Assembly (NCBI GenBank): GCA_016190465.1
Contig: JACPQP010000569.1
Span: 1 to 7,025 of the forward strand
Source of the DNA: Chloroflexota bacterium
GTDB taxonomy: Bacteria > Chloroflexota > UBA6077 > FW602-bin22 > JACPQP01
DNA length: 7,025 nucleotides
Direction of reading: 5' to 3'
Part shown: one piece after another, positions 1-5,487 of the stretch
Layout of the letters: every line of letters begins with the position of its first letter
Position numbering within the stretch: the stretch's first letter is position 1
Program-made: the position numbers and the translations under genes
The notes under the pieces: generated by a model
Told to the model about the DNA's origin: nothing
Database searches by the model: none
The model's input: the letters and a program-made list of their open reading frames with translations, nothing else

Positions 1-11
1 GCTGACTGAAG

Positions 12-656
12 ATGGCCATTCTCACCCGGTTGCTCTCGGCCAGCGACGAGGACCTGGATCGGGCGGCGCGGGCGCTCGCCCGTGGCAGCCTCGTCGCCTT
101 CCCGACCGACACCGTCTACGGCGTCGGCGCCCACGCCTTCCGTCCGGCAGCGGTCGCCCGGCTCTTCAAAGCGAAGATGCGGCCGGTCGACAAGGCGATT
201 CCGCTCTTGATCGCCCCGGAGGCCTCCCTGACGTCGATTGCTCGCGAAGTGCCGCCGGCGGCCCGCGCCCTGATCGACCGGTTCTGGCCGGGCGGGCTGA
301 CGGTTGTCCTCTGGCGTGCCCGCACTCTGCCCGATGTCGTCACGGCGGGAGGCGATACCGTTGCCGTGCGCGCGCCGGATCACCCCCTGACCATCGCGCT
401 GATCCGCAAGCTCGGCGCTCCGCTGGCCGCGACGAGCGCCAACCTTTCCGGACGCCCCAGCCCGATCACCGCCGACGAGGTCCTCCGCGAACTGGGCGGC
501 CGCATCGGCTACGTCGTCGACGGGGGACGGTGCCCGGGCGGCGTCGAGTCCACCGTCGTCGACTGCACCCCGGCCCGTCCGGTCATCCTGCGACTCGGCG
601 CGGTGAGCCGAGAGGCGATCGAGACCGGGCTCGGCCAATCGGTCGACCTGGCCTGA
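12..656 (+). CDS. tsaC: L-threonylcarbamoyladenylate synthase (TsaC/Sua5/YrdC family, short form)
   Basis: This 214-residue protein is a complete YrdC-domain enzyme. The family makes threonylcarbamoyl-AMP from threonine, bicarbonate and ATP in the cytoplasm, the first step of the t6A37 modification of ANN-decoding tRNAs. Visible family motifs are PTDTVYG (residues 31-37), the basic pocket KAKMRP (53-58) followed by IPLLI, WPGGLTVVL (92-100), TSANLSG (141-147) and GGVESTVVD (176-184). The length matches the short TsaC form; the extra C-terminal domain of Sua5 is absent. The ATG start leaves the whole N-terminal strand and the PTDTVYG motif in place, but only 11 bases lie upstream, so no ribosome binding site can be judged. 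The stop is 2 bases before the next gene, which suggests co-transcription. The glycosyltransferase neighbour has no obvious functional link. The family call is secure; the choice between the symbols tsaC and sua5/ywlC is convention. Confidence 0.95.
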   Translation: MAILTRLLSASDEDLDRAARALARGSLVAFPTDTVYGVGAHAFRPAAVARLFKAKMRPVDKAIPLLIAPEASLTSIAREVPPAARALIDRFWPGGLTVVLWRARTLPDVVTAGGDTVAVRAPDHPLTIALIRKLGAPLAATSANLSGRPSPITADEVLRELGGRIGYVVDGGRCPGGVESTVVDCTPARPVILRLGAVSREAIETGLGQSVDLA

Positions 657-658
657 GC

Positions 659-3600
659 ATGACCCACGTCTCGACCTCACCACCCCGGGCGAGTGCCTTC
701 CTCCGTATGAGCCTGCTGGGGGCCGAGGGCGCGACGGCCGGACTCTTCTTGCACCGCGTCCTGGTCGAATCGAACCGCCTCCCACCGGAGCTGAACGATC
801 GAAGCATCGCCGCGCTGATCGCCCTCGCGTGCGCCCTTGTGCTGGTGCTGGGGGCAGTAGCGGGCGAAAGATCTCCTTTCCGCCGTCACCCCAACCGTCT
901 CCCCACGGGCGAGGGAACTGGCCGCCCTCACCCCAGCCCTCTCCCCGGGGGAGAGGGAGATCCATCCCCTTCTCCCGCGGGGAGAGGGGCAAGGGGTGAG
1001 GGCCGAACCCGCCTGGCCGATCTATTCCCCTCACCTGACACCGGCCTTCCCCTTTTCCTCCTCTGGTTGCATCTGCTGCCGCGCGACTTCGACCCACGGC
1101 GCGCTACGCTCGTCGGCATCGCCGCGTTCGCGCTGGTCGCGGGGTTGGCCATAGGGCAGAGGGGGTTGGGAGATGAGGTGCGCCGCGCTCTCGGCGCGAC
1201 GTTAGTGGTCGGCGTCGCCCTCGCGATGTACCTGGCGACGCTCGCCCCCAGCGTCGCCGTCGCCGACGGCTACGAGTTGCAGGTCGTCAGCGATAGTCTC
1301 GGCGTGGCCCACCCGACTGGCTATCCGCTTTACACTCTCGTCGGCAAGCTGTTCACCCTCCTGCCGGTGGGCGAGGTGGCCTACCGGGTCAACCTGTTTT
1401 CGGCCATCAGCGCGGCCCTCGGCGTGCTGTTCGTGTATCTGACCGTGCAATCGCTGACGGGAAGCACCGCCGCGAGTACGGGCGGCGCGCTAGCGCTCGC
1501 GTTCTCGCTGACCTACTGGCGCCAGGCGGTCATCGCCGAGAAGTATGCGTTGGACGCGGCTTTCGTCGCCGTGATGCTCTACCTCCTGGCGTCGCCAGCG
1601 CGACGGCCCAAGGCGCCCGGTCCCGGTTGGCGGCTCATCGCGTTCGTTTACGGGCTGAGCTTGACCCACCACCGGACGATGCTCCTCCTGTTGCCCGCGC
1701 TGGGGATCGTCTGGCTGGGGTGGCTGAAGACGGTTCGTCTCGCCCGAAACAGTGCGCTGGTCGTCGTCGCCTTCGCTCTCCCACTCGGACTGTACGCCTA
1801 CATCCCGCTGCGCCGGCCGATGGCGCTGGCCGAGTTCCTTCAGCACGTGACCGGCGCCGAGTACGCGGGCGCGTTCCGCTGGGCCTCGTGGATGGAGGAG
1901 CCGGAGCGGGCAGCGCTGGTTGCCCGCTTCGTCTCGGACCAGTTCGGGCCGGTCGGGCTCGCGCTGGCGGCCGCCGGCGCCGTCACGTTGGTGGCCCGTC
2001 AGCCTATCTTTGCCCTGGCCGCGATGGCGGGAACACTGGCGCAGCTTCTCTTCGCGGCAAGCTACTACGCCGACTACAACGACGCCAACTACCTGCTTCC
2101 GGTGTCGGTGACGCTGGCGATCTTCATCGGCCTGGGCCTGTCGCAGGCGCTCGTTGTGTGCAGACGGGCGCTCACCGCCGCGCTCCCTCCCCGCATCTCT
2201 CCCCTTCGTGCCCCTGGACTCGCCACCCTGATCGTCATCGCTCTCCCCCTGCACCTGGCCACAGCGCACTACGTGGCAGCCGACCGGTCGGAGTTTCGCG
2301 ATCACGTCGTCTGGGCGCAGCGGGCGCTCGAAACGGTCGAGCCGGACGCGACCATCCTGGCGCATGGGGCGCGCTTCGCCGCGCTGGATTACCTCGCGCA
2401 CACGGTTGGCCAGCGGCACGACGCGCGGATCGTGACGTATCCGACCGAGGGCGAATACCTGGCCCGGATCGATCGCGACCTTGCCACCGGCCATCCGGTC
2501 TACACCGCTCGCCGCATCTTCGCCGACGGGCGATACCGCTCGGAGAGCGCAGGGCTCTTGACTCGGCTTCGCTCGGCTGCGTCAGCGCCAGGCGATGCGG
2601 CGACCGACGGGGCGACGGGGCGACGGGGCGACACGGCGAACCCACTCCTCGTCGCCCCGCCGCCCCGTCGCCCCGTCAACCCCGGTCTTGGCGGCTTTGC
2701 GCCTTTGCGCGAGCGACCGGCCCCCCTGGCGCGCTGGGGAAGCCTCGAGCTGCTCGCCGCCTCGCTCCCTGACACTGTGGCGTCAGACGAGGCGGCAGTC
2801 GTGGTGGAGCTCCACTGGCGGGCCCGCGAGCCGCTCGAGCAGAACCTGCGGTTTCGTCCACGGCTGCACGACGCCCGCGGCACGGTGTGGGCCGCCGAAG
2901 AGGATGGCGTCCCGGTCGACGGCAATTACCCGACGCCGCGCTGGCCGGCCGGCGCGGTCGTGCGGGACACCCATCGCCTGGCGCTGCCGCCGGGCCTGCC
3001 ACCGGGCCCGTACGACGTCCGACTCGGGGTCCACCTCGACTTCCACCAGGAATGGTTGGCGCCCGACGACGGCCGACCAGACCTGACGCTGGGCCGGATT
3101 GTCGTCGCTCCGCGCCGGGATGGCTTGCCGAAGACCGCCACGGCGATGCACGTCACCTACTCGCGGCCCGACCGCCCGGGCTGGCTCGTGCTGCGTGGGG
3201 CCGACGTGGCCGCCAATGCGGTCGAGGCTGGCTCGGTCGTCGTCAACCTCTGGTGGCAGTCGCAGGGCGCGGCCGGCGGTCAGGCCGACAGCGTCGTCCG
3301 ACTCATCGGACCGGATGGGGCAGTCCTCGCCGAGGAGGCTCGCTCGCCCCTCTTCGCGGCGCATCCGCTCGATGGCTGGTCAACTGATGCGATCTACCAG
3401 GAGACCCGCCGTCTAGACGTGCCGGTCGGCTCGCCGACACCGGTGCGCGTCGAGGTCGCCGTGCGGGAAGGCGCGGGTTGGCTTGCCGCTCGACCCACGT
3501 GGCTCTCATCCCTACGGGAGGCGCTGACACTCGCCTACCTGGGGGTCGAGCCAGCCCACCCGCAACGAGACGACGACATCACGTTGCCCGTCAATTTCGG

Positions 3601-3997
3601 CGATCAGCTCGCGCTGCGTGACGTGCGGCTGGGCCCTGGACCAACTCGACCGGGCGATTACCTGACCGTGATCCTGGACTGGCAGGCGCTGCGCCGGCCA
3701 GCCCACGACTACGTCGTGTCGGTGCAGGCGACCGCCGATCGGCCGGGGATGCTCTTCCAGCAGGACCGCGGCCCCGCGGTCGGCGCGTTCCCGACCACGT
3801 GGTGGCGGTCTGGCGAGGCCGTCGTCGACCGCCACCGGATCGCGATCCCCTGGGACGTGTCGCCCGGCGAGTACCGGCTCCAGATCAGCGTCTACCGGCC
3901 GGACGACCTGAGCCGCCTGCCCATTCTCGACGAGCACCTTGGCACCATCGGCGACGTGTTCGTGGCCGGCCTGATCGAGGTCCAGTCACGCCGATGA
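659..3997 (+). CDS. GT117 (DUF2723, TMEM260-like) polytopic membrane glycosyltransferase with C-terminal beta-rich repeats
   Basis: This 1112-residue protein has an N-terminal multi-spanning membrane region and a long soluble C-terminus. Hydrophobic segments are seen at about residues 49-69, 128-140, 150-166 and 177-197, with many more up to about 540. The family core begins near residue 177: APSVAVADGYE gives the acidic pair D203 and E206, and HPTGYPLYTLVGKLF starts at H218. AEKYALDAAF and LTHHRTMLLLLP follow, as in DUF2723 proteins, which are thought to transfer sugar from a lipid-linked donor on the outer membrane face. After residue 680 come three degenerate beta-rich modules (about 680-818, 828-957 and 968-1111) sharing a pattern of W near the middle, then a D..R..LP..PPG.Y motif. 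The ATG at 659 follows the tsaC stop by 2 bases. It has no clear Shine-Dalgarno and probably relies on translational coupling; an earlier in-frame ATG at 530 would overlap tsaC. Oddities are low-complexity loops at residues 76-116 and 650-685 encoded by repeat DNA. The acceptor substrate is unknown. Confidence 0.88.
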   Translation: MTHVSTSPPRASAFLRMSLLGAEGATAGLFLHRVLVESNRLPPELNDRSIAALIALACALVLVLGAVAGERSPFRRHPNRLPTGEGTGRPHPSPLPGGEGDPSPSPAGRGARGEGRTRLADLFPSPDTGLPLFLLWLHLLPRDFDPRRATLVGIAAFALVAGLAIGQRGLGDEVRRALGATLVVGVALAMYLATLAPSVAVADGYELQVVSDSLGVAHPTGYPLYTLVGKLFTLLPVGEVAYRVNLFSAISAALGVLFVYLTVQSLTGSTAASTGGALALAFSLTYWRQAVIAEKYALDAAFVAVMLYLLASPARRPKAPGPGWRLIAFVYGLSLTHHRTMLLLLPALGIVWLGWLKTVRLARNSALVVVAFALPLGLYAYIPLRRPMALAEFLQHVTGAEYAGAFRWASWMEEPERAALVARFVSDQFGPVGLALAAAGAVTLVARQPIFALAAMAGTLAQLLFAASYYADYNDANYLLPVSVTLAIFIGLGLSQALVVCRRALTAALPPRISPLRAPGLATLIVIALPLHLATAHYVAADRSEFRDHVVWAQRALETVEPDATILAHGARFAALDYLAHTVGQRHDARIVTYPTEGEYLARIDRDLATGHPVYTARRIFADGRYRSESAGLLTRLRSAASAPGDAATDGATGRRGDTANPLLVAPPPRRPVNPGLGGFAPLRERPAPLARWGSLELLAASLPDTVASDEAAVVVELHWRAREPLEQNLRFRPRLHDARGTVWAAEEDGVPVDGNYPTPRWPAGAVVRDTHRLALPPGLPPGPYDVRLGVHLDFHQEWLAPDDGRPDLTLGRIVVAPRRDGLPKTATAMHVTYSRPDRPGWLVLRGADVAANAVEAGSVVVNLWWQSQGAAGGQADSVVRLIGPDGAVLAEEARSPLFAAHPLDGWSTDAIYQETRRLDVPVGSPTPVRVEVAVREGAGWLAARPTWLSSLREALTLAYLGVEPAHPQRDDDITLPVNFGDQLALRDVRLGPGPTRPGDYLTVILDWQALRRPAHDYVVSVQATADRPGMLFQQDRGPAVGAFPTTWWRSGEAVVDRHRIAIPWDVSPGEYRLQISVYRPDDLSRLPILDEHLGTIGDVFVAGLIEVQSRR
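885..916 (+). repeat. Degenerate copy of the C-rich/G-rich dispersed-type repeat, inside the GT117 gene
   Basis: GTCACCCCAACCGTCTCCCC at 885-904 followed by GGGCGAGGGA at 907-916 resembles the better copy starting at 924 (CTCACCCC, CTCTCCCC, then GGGGAGAGGG). It is read in frame as part of the loop after the first hydrophobic segment of the glycosyltransferase, around residues 76-86. The match is imperfect, so it could be a decayed copy or a partial duplication of the neighbour. Confidence 0.5.
924..1003 (+). repeat. Nested palindromic repeat (two hairpins in an outer stem) inside the GT117 coding sequence
   Basis: The outer arms GCCCTCACCCC (924-934) and GGGGTGAGGGC (993-1003) are perfect complements. 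Next inward, CCTCTCCCC (938-946) pairs with GGGGAGAGG (979-987). Alternatively each half folds alone: 937-946 pairs with 948-957 (10 bp, one-base centre), and CTCCC at 972-976 pairs with GGGAG at 980-984, extended by flanking pairs. This doublet layout is like a REP/BIME or small MITE. It is translated as a Pro/Gly/Arg-rich loop at residues 89-115 of the glycosyltransferase, with no stop. A related hairpin lies between genes at 5154-5183. From memory, similar PHPSPLPxGEG-coding repeats are widespread in GC-rich bacterial genomes; no search was possible. Confidence 0.8.
2606..2677 (+). repeat. 27-bp inverted repeat made of GACGGGGC 8-mers, inside the GT117 coding sequence
   Basis: The left arm (2606-2632) is three tandem copies of GACGGGGC plus GAC. 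The right arm (2651-2677) is the reverse complement (GTCGCCCC, GCCGCCCC, GTCGCCCC, GTC) with a single mismatch in 27 positions. The loop is 18 bases. Because the unit is 8 bases, the peptide is not periodic; it reads as a Gly/Arg then Pro/Arg-rich linker at about residues 650-673. It sits between the last conventional domain and the first beta-rich module, where an insertion would be tolerated. No stop codon is introduced. Confidence 0.85.
2686..2713 (+). repeat. CTTTGCG-type short repeat within the GT117 coding sequence
   Basis: The stretch starts TCTTGGCGGCTTTGCG and continues CCTTTGCGCGAG, so GCTTTGCG and CCTTTGCG lie side by side, nine bases apart. It begins nine bases after the GACGGGGC inverted repeat and encodes the GGFAPLRER segment at the edge of the first beta-rich module. 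I recall very similar CTTGGCG/CTTTGCG strings as dispersed repeats in other bacterial genomes, but that is memory and not a search result. It could also be ordinary coding sequence. Confidence 0.4.
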
Positions 3998-4008
3998 CGG
4001 GCAAGGAA

Positions 4009-4050
4009 ACCACGAAGGCACCGTAGGAGCCGTCCGTCTGGCTTTGTGGT
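4009..4050 (+). terminator. Weak inverted repeat after the GT117 gene, possible terminator
   Basis: ACCACGAAG (4009-4017) can pair with CTTTGTGGT (4042-4050) over nine positions, with one G-U pair and a 24-base loop. It begins 12 bases after the glycosyltransferase stop. No run of T follows, so it is not a standard intrinsic terminator. The left arm also resembles the ACCACGAAGGCAC dispersed-type repeat. Its role is uncertain. Confidence 0.25.
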
Positions 4051-4078
4051 GAGTACCGCCAGGCACCCGCCACGAGGC

Positions 4079-4105
4079 TTGACAGCACCGCCCGGCTGGC
4101 ATACT
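4079..4105 (+). promoter_or_regulatory. Putative sigma-70-type promoter for the TIM-barrel gene
   Basis: TTGACA at 4079-4084 is a perfect -35 hexamer. CATACT at 4100-4105 (15-base spacer) or TACTGT at 4102-4107 (17-base spacer) would be the -10. Transcription from about 4112 would give a leader of roughly 135 bases before the GTG at 4247. It lies in the only sizeable gap upstream of that gene, which supports the assignment. The -10 is a modest match. Confidence 0.55.
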
Positions 4106-4140
4106 GTTCGAGCAAGGACGCTTCTCGTCAGGGCGGGGAT

Positions 4141-4165
4141 CGGGAAGTACTCGCATTGCTTCCCG
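4141..4165 (+). other. Leader hairpin upstream of the TIM-barrel gene
   Basis: CGGGAAG (4141-4147) and CTTCCCG (4159-4165) form a perfect 7-bp stem around an 11-base loop. It would lie in the transcribed leader if the promoter at 4079 is used. No T-run follows, so it is not an obvious terminator, and I do not recognise a known riboswitch or T-box consensus. Confidence 0.4.
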
Positions 4166-4196
4166 GAGGCATCTACGCCCGGCAGGCATCCTGAAT

Positions 4197-4228
4197 GTGC
4201 ATAATGTGCATAGAGCATAAAGTGCATA
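4197..4228 (+). repeat. Tandem 16-bp GTGCATA repeat, candidate operator
   Basis: GTGCATAATGTGCATA (4197-4212) is followed immediately by GAGCATAAAGTGCATA (4213-4228), identical at 14 of 16 positions. Each unit holds two heptamers, so G(T/A)GCATA occurs four times, starting at 4197, 4206, 4213 and 4222. The block is AT-rich in GC-rich surroundings and ends 7 bases before the purine-rich ribosome binding region. This looks like a multi-site binding element for a DNA- or RNA-binding regulator. No regulator gene is present in the window, so this is inference. Confidence 0.6.
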
Positions 4229-4235
4229 GAGATAG

Positions 4236-4241
4236 AGGAGG
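4236..4241 (+). promoter_or_regulatory. Ribosome binding site fixing the GTG start of the TIM-barrel gene
   Basis: AGGAGG at 4236-4241 sits 5 bases before the GTG at 4247 and is the strongest Shine-Dalgarno in the window. An ATG at 4245 overlaps the GTG but is followed directly by TGA (ATGTGA), so only the GTG opens the long frame. Confidence 0.85.
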
Positions 4242-4246
4242 AACAT

Positions 4247-5104
4247 GTGAAGATTGGCTTTTTCGCGACTGGCGTGATGCGCCGACTGGACTTCGACGGG
4301 TTCGTCCGGTGGGGCGCCGAGCACGGCTTCGGCTCCATCGACGTCGGGCCCGAACAGGCGGATGCCCGGGCGATCTGCGACCGCCACGGTATGCCGATCG
4401 CCTCGACCCAGGGCTTTGCCTCCCAGCCCCTTAGCACTGACGAGGTCGAGCGCGCCAGCCAGATGGAGCAGGCCCGGCGGGCGCTCGACCTGGCCGCCTG
4501 GCAGAGCATCCCGACGGTGGGGATGGGCACGCGCCGCGATCCGAAGGCGACGGCGGCCGAGAACCTGGAGATATTCAAGGTCACCTACGGCGAGCTGGCC
4601 CGATACGCCGAGTCGAAGGGGGTGCGGATCGTCTTCGAAAACTGGCCGAACCGGGGCCAGAACCTGGCCACCACCCCGGAGGCCTGGGAGGCGATGTTCG
4701 CGGCGGTCCCCTCGCCGGCGCTGGGGCTGTGCTTCGACCCCTCACACCTCGTCTGGCAGGGGATCGACTGGCGGCGGGCGCTCCGTGAGTTCGGCAGCCG
4801 CGTCTACCACGCGCACGCCAAGGATACCGAGATGCTGCCCGAGGGAATGTACCGCTACGGCGTCTACGGCCCGCAACTGGAGACTGCGCCGCGCGGGACG
4901 TCCGGCTGGTTCCGCTACCGGCTGCCGGGCTACGGGGTAGTCGATTGGGCGGCCTACGTCTCCACCCTCCATGAAGTCGGGTTTGACGGCGCGCTGACCA
5001 TCGAGCATGAAGACAACGTCTGGGGATTCCTCACCGATCCGGAGGAGGCGAAGCGCGGCCTGCTGGTTGGCAAGCGATTCCTGGAGCAGTTTGTGGGTAG
5101 TTGA
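4247..5104 (+). CDS. Xylose isomerase-like TIM-barrel protein (sugar phosphate isomerase/epimerase superfamily)
   Basis: This 285-residue cytoplasmic protein has the AP-endonuclease-2/xylose-isomerase-like barrel fold. It opens with the first strand MKIGFFATG. Likely divalent-metal ligands appear in the usual order: E131 in FENWP, D164 and H167 in FDPSH, H188 or H190 in HAHAKD, and E253 in TIEHED. The run GYGVVDWAAYVSTLHEVGFDGALTIEHED (residues 228-256) is typical of family members that isomerise or epimerise sugars, inositol derivatives or related keto acids. The length is normal and all metal positions are present, so the enzyme is probably active. Substrate cannot be read from the sequence: relatives include IolE/IolI-like and hydroxypyruvate-isomerase-like proteins. 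It appears monocistronic, with its own promoter, leader and repeat array, and no sugar transporter or dehydrogenase beside it. The start is set by AGGAGG 5 bases upstream of the GTG. Confidence 0.9.
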   Translation: MKIGFFATGVMRRLDFDGFVRWGAEHGFGSIDVGPEQADARAICDRHGMPIASTQGFASQPLSTDEVERASQMEQARRALDLAAWQSIPTVGMGTRRDPKATAAENLEIFKVTYGELARYAESKGVRIVFENWPNRGQNLATTPEAWEAMFAAVPSPALGLCFDPSHLVWQGIDWRRALREFGSRVYHAHAKDTEMLPEGMYRYGVYGPQLETAPRGTSGWFRYRLPGYGVVDWAAYVSTLHEVGFDGALTIEHEDNVWGFLTDPEEAKRGLLVGKRFLEQFVGS

Positions 5105-5106
5105 TC

Positions 5107-5183
5107 GGTAAGGGGGCGGTTGTTCGGTCGGCGAAAGGGGCGATCAGCCCGGACCCTTACCCTGACCCTCTCCCAGAGGGAGT
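5107..5183. repeat. Intergenic C-rich/G-rich hairpin repeat at the convergent junction
   Basis: CCCTCT (5166-5171), CCC and AGAGGG (5175-5180) form a compact hairpin, preceded by CCCTTACCCTGA, which mirrors CCCTCACCCCAG in the copy at 924-1003. In addition GGTAAGGG (5107-5114) is the perfect reverse complement of CCCTTACC (5154-5161), giving an outer stem around a 39-base loop. It starts two bases after the TIM-barrel stop and overlaps the end of the small minus-strand ORF. It could help end transcription from both sides, although no T-run is seen. Confidence 0.6.
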
Positions 5184-5326
5184 GGCTGACGCCCCGGGCG
5201 GAAATCGAGGGTGACCCGGCGGGCGCGCGCCTCGGCAAGCGCCGCTTCGAGCTTCTCCTCGAGGCGCGTCAGCACCTCCAGCAACTCCTGTGCGCTCGCC
5301 GATCTCTTGCCATTGCCGTTGGACAT
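5144..5326 (-). CDS. Small hypothetical coiled-coil protein (60 aa) with repeat-derived tail
   Basis: I do not recognise this protein. From the ATG at 5326 it has 60 residues: a polar start (MSNGNGKRSASA), a charged amphipathic helix at about residues 13-38 with leucines at 15, 19, 22 and 26 in heptad-like spacing, then VTLDFRPG and a Pro/Gly-rich tail. The helix suggests a short coiled coil that may self-associate. This start is preferred over an in-frame ATG six codons earlier because GGAG (5333-5336 on the plus strand as CTCC) lies 6 bases upstream. Residues 45-60 are encoded by the hairpin repeat at 5154-5183 and its flank, so the original C-terminus may have been shorter and replaced by an insertion. 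It lies 161 bases after the modC stop, same strand, so it may be the last gene of that transcript or stand alone. Expression is unproven, but the composition of residues 1-44 looks protein-like and unlike a shadow frame. Confidence 0.5.
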   Translation of the reverse strand: MSNGNGKRSASAQELLEVLTRLEEKLEAALAEARARRVTLDFRPGRQPLPLGEGQGKGPG

Positions 5327-5344
5327 CGGACTCTCCGCCGTCAT

Positions 5345-5440
5345 CCACTCACCCCTCTGGGGTTAGGGGTCGAGTGTCGGGAGTCCCGGGGCTGAGCCCC
5401 AAGACCCGGCACCTGACACCCGGCACCCAACACCCCGCAC
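5345..5440. repeat. Composite repeat: nested hairpin plus 14-bp ACCCGGCACC tandem
   Basis: ACCCGGCACC recurs every 14 bases at 5404 and 5418, with a third decayed unit (ACCCCGCAC) at 5432. Just before it, GGGGC (5388-5392), TGA and GCCCC (5396-5400) form a tight hairpin. That is nested inside GTC/GAC (5383-5385 with 5403-5405) and GTGTC/GACAC (5374-5378 with 5415-5419). CCCC-TCT-GGGG at 5352-5362 is a third small stem. This looks like a dispersed intergenic repeat and not a gene. It occupies most of the gap between modC and the small minus-strand ORF. Confidence 0.6.
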
Positions 5441-5487
5441 TTGATCACTCGCCAGGTGATACTAGCCTACGTCCGTCCGGCTGTCGA

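Noticed and set aside
530..658. 43-codon upstream extension of the glycosyltransferase frame to an ATG at 530
   Set aside because: It would overlap the 3' end of tsaC by 127 bases and is Arg/Pro/Gly-rich out-of-frame translation; the ATG at 659 just after the tsaC stop is the natural start.
885..1003. CRISPR array
   Set aside because: Repeats are palindromic, unequal and lack regular unique spacers; no cas genes are present.
1490..2494. Long minus-strand open frame (334 codons) opposite the GT117 gene
   Set aside because: It is an antisense shadow of high-GC coding sequence with biased Arg/Gln/Gly-rich composition, and it runs against a clear GT117 frame.
1627..2772. Long plus-strand open frame (381 codons) in another frame of the GT117 gene
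   Set aside because: Arg/Pro/Ala-rich composition with no recognisable motif; it lies wholly within the supported reading frame.
4108..4194. T-box or known riboswitch in the leader
   Set aside because: No T-box consensus or recognised riboswitch core was visible; only one short hairpin can be supported.
3892..4584. Minus-strand 230-codon frame spanning the gap before the TIM-barrel gene
   Set aside because: It crosses the end of the GT117 gene, the promoter/leader and the start of the TIM-barrel gene, and has no motif or ribosome binding site that I can support.
5444..5460. Intrinsic terminator after modC (ATCAC/GTGAT hairpin)
   Set aside because: The stem is only 5 bp and no T-run follows on the minus strand.
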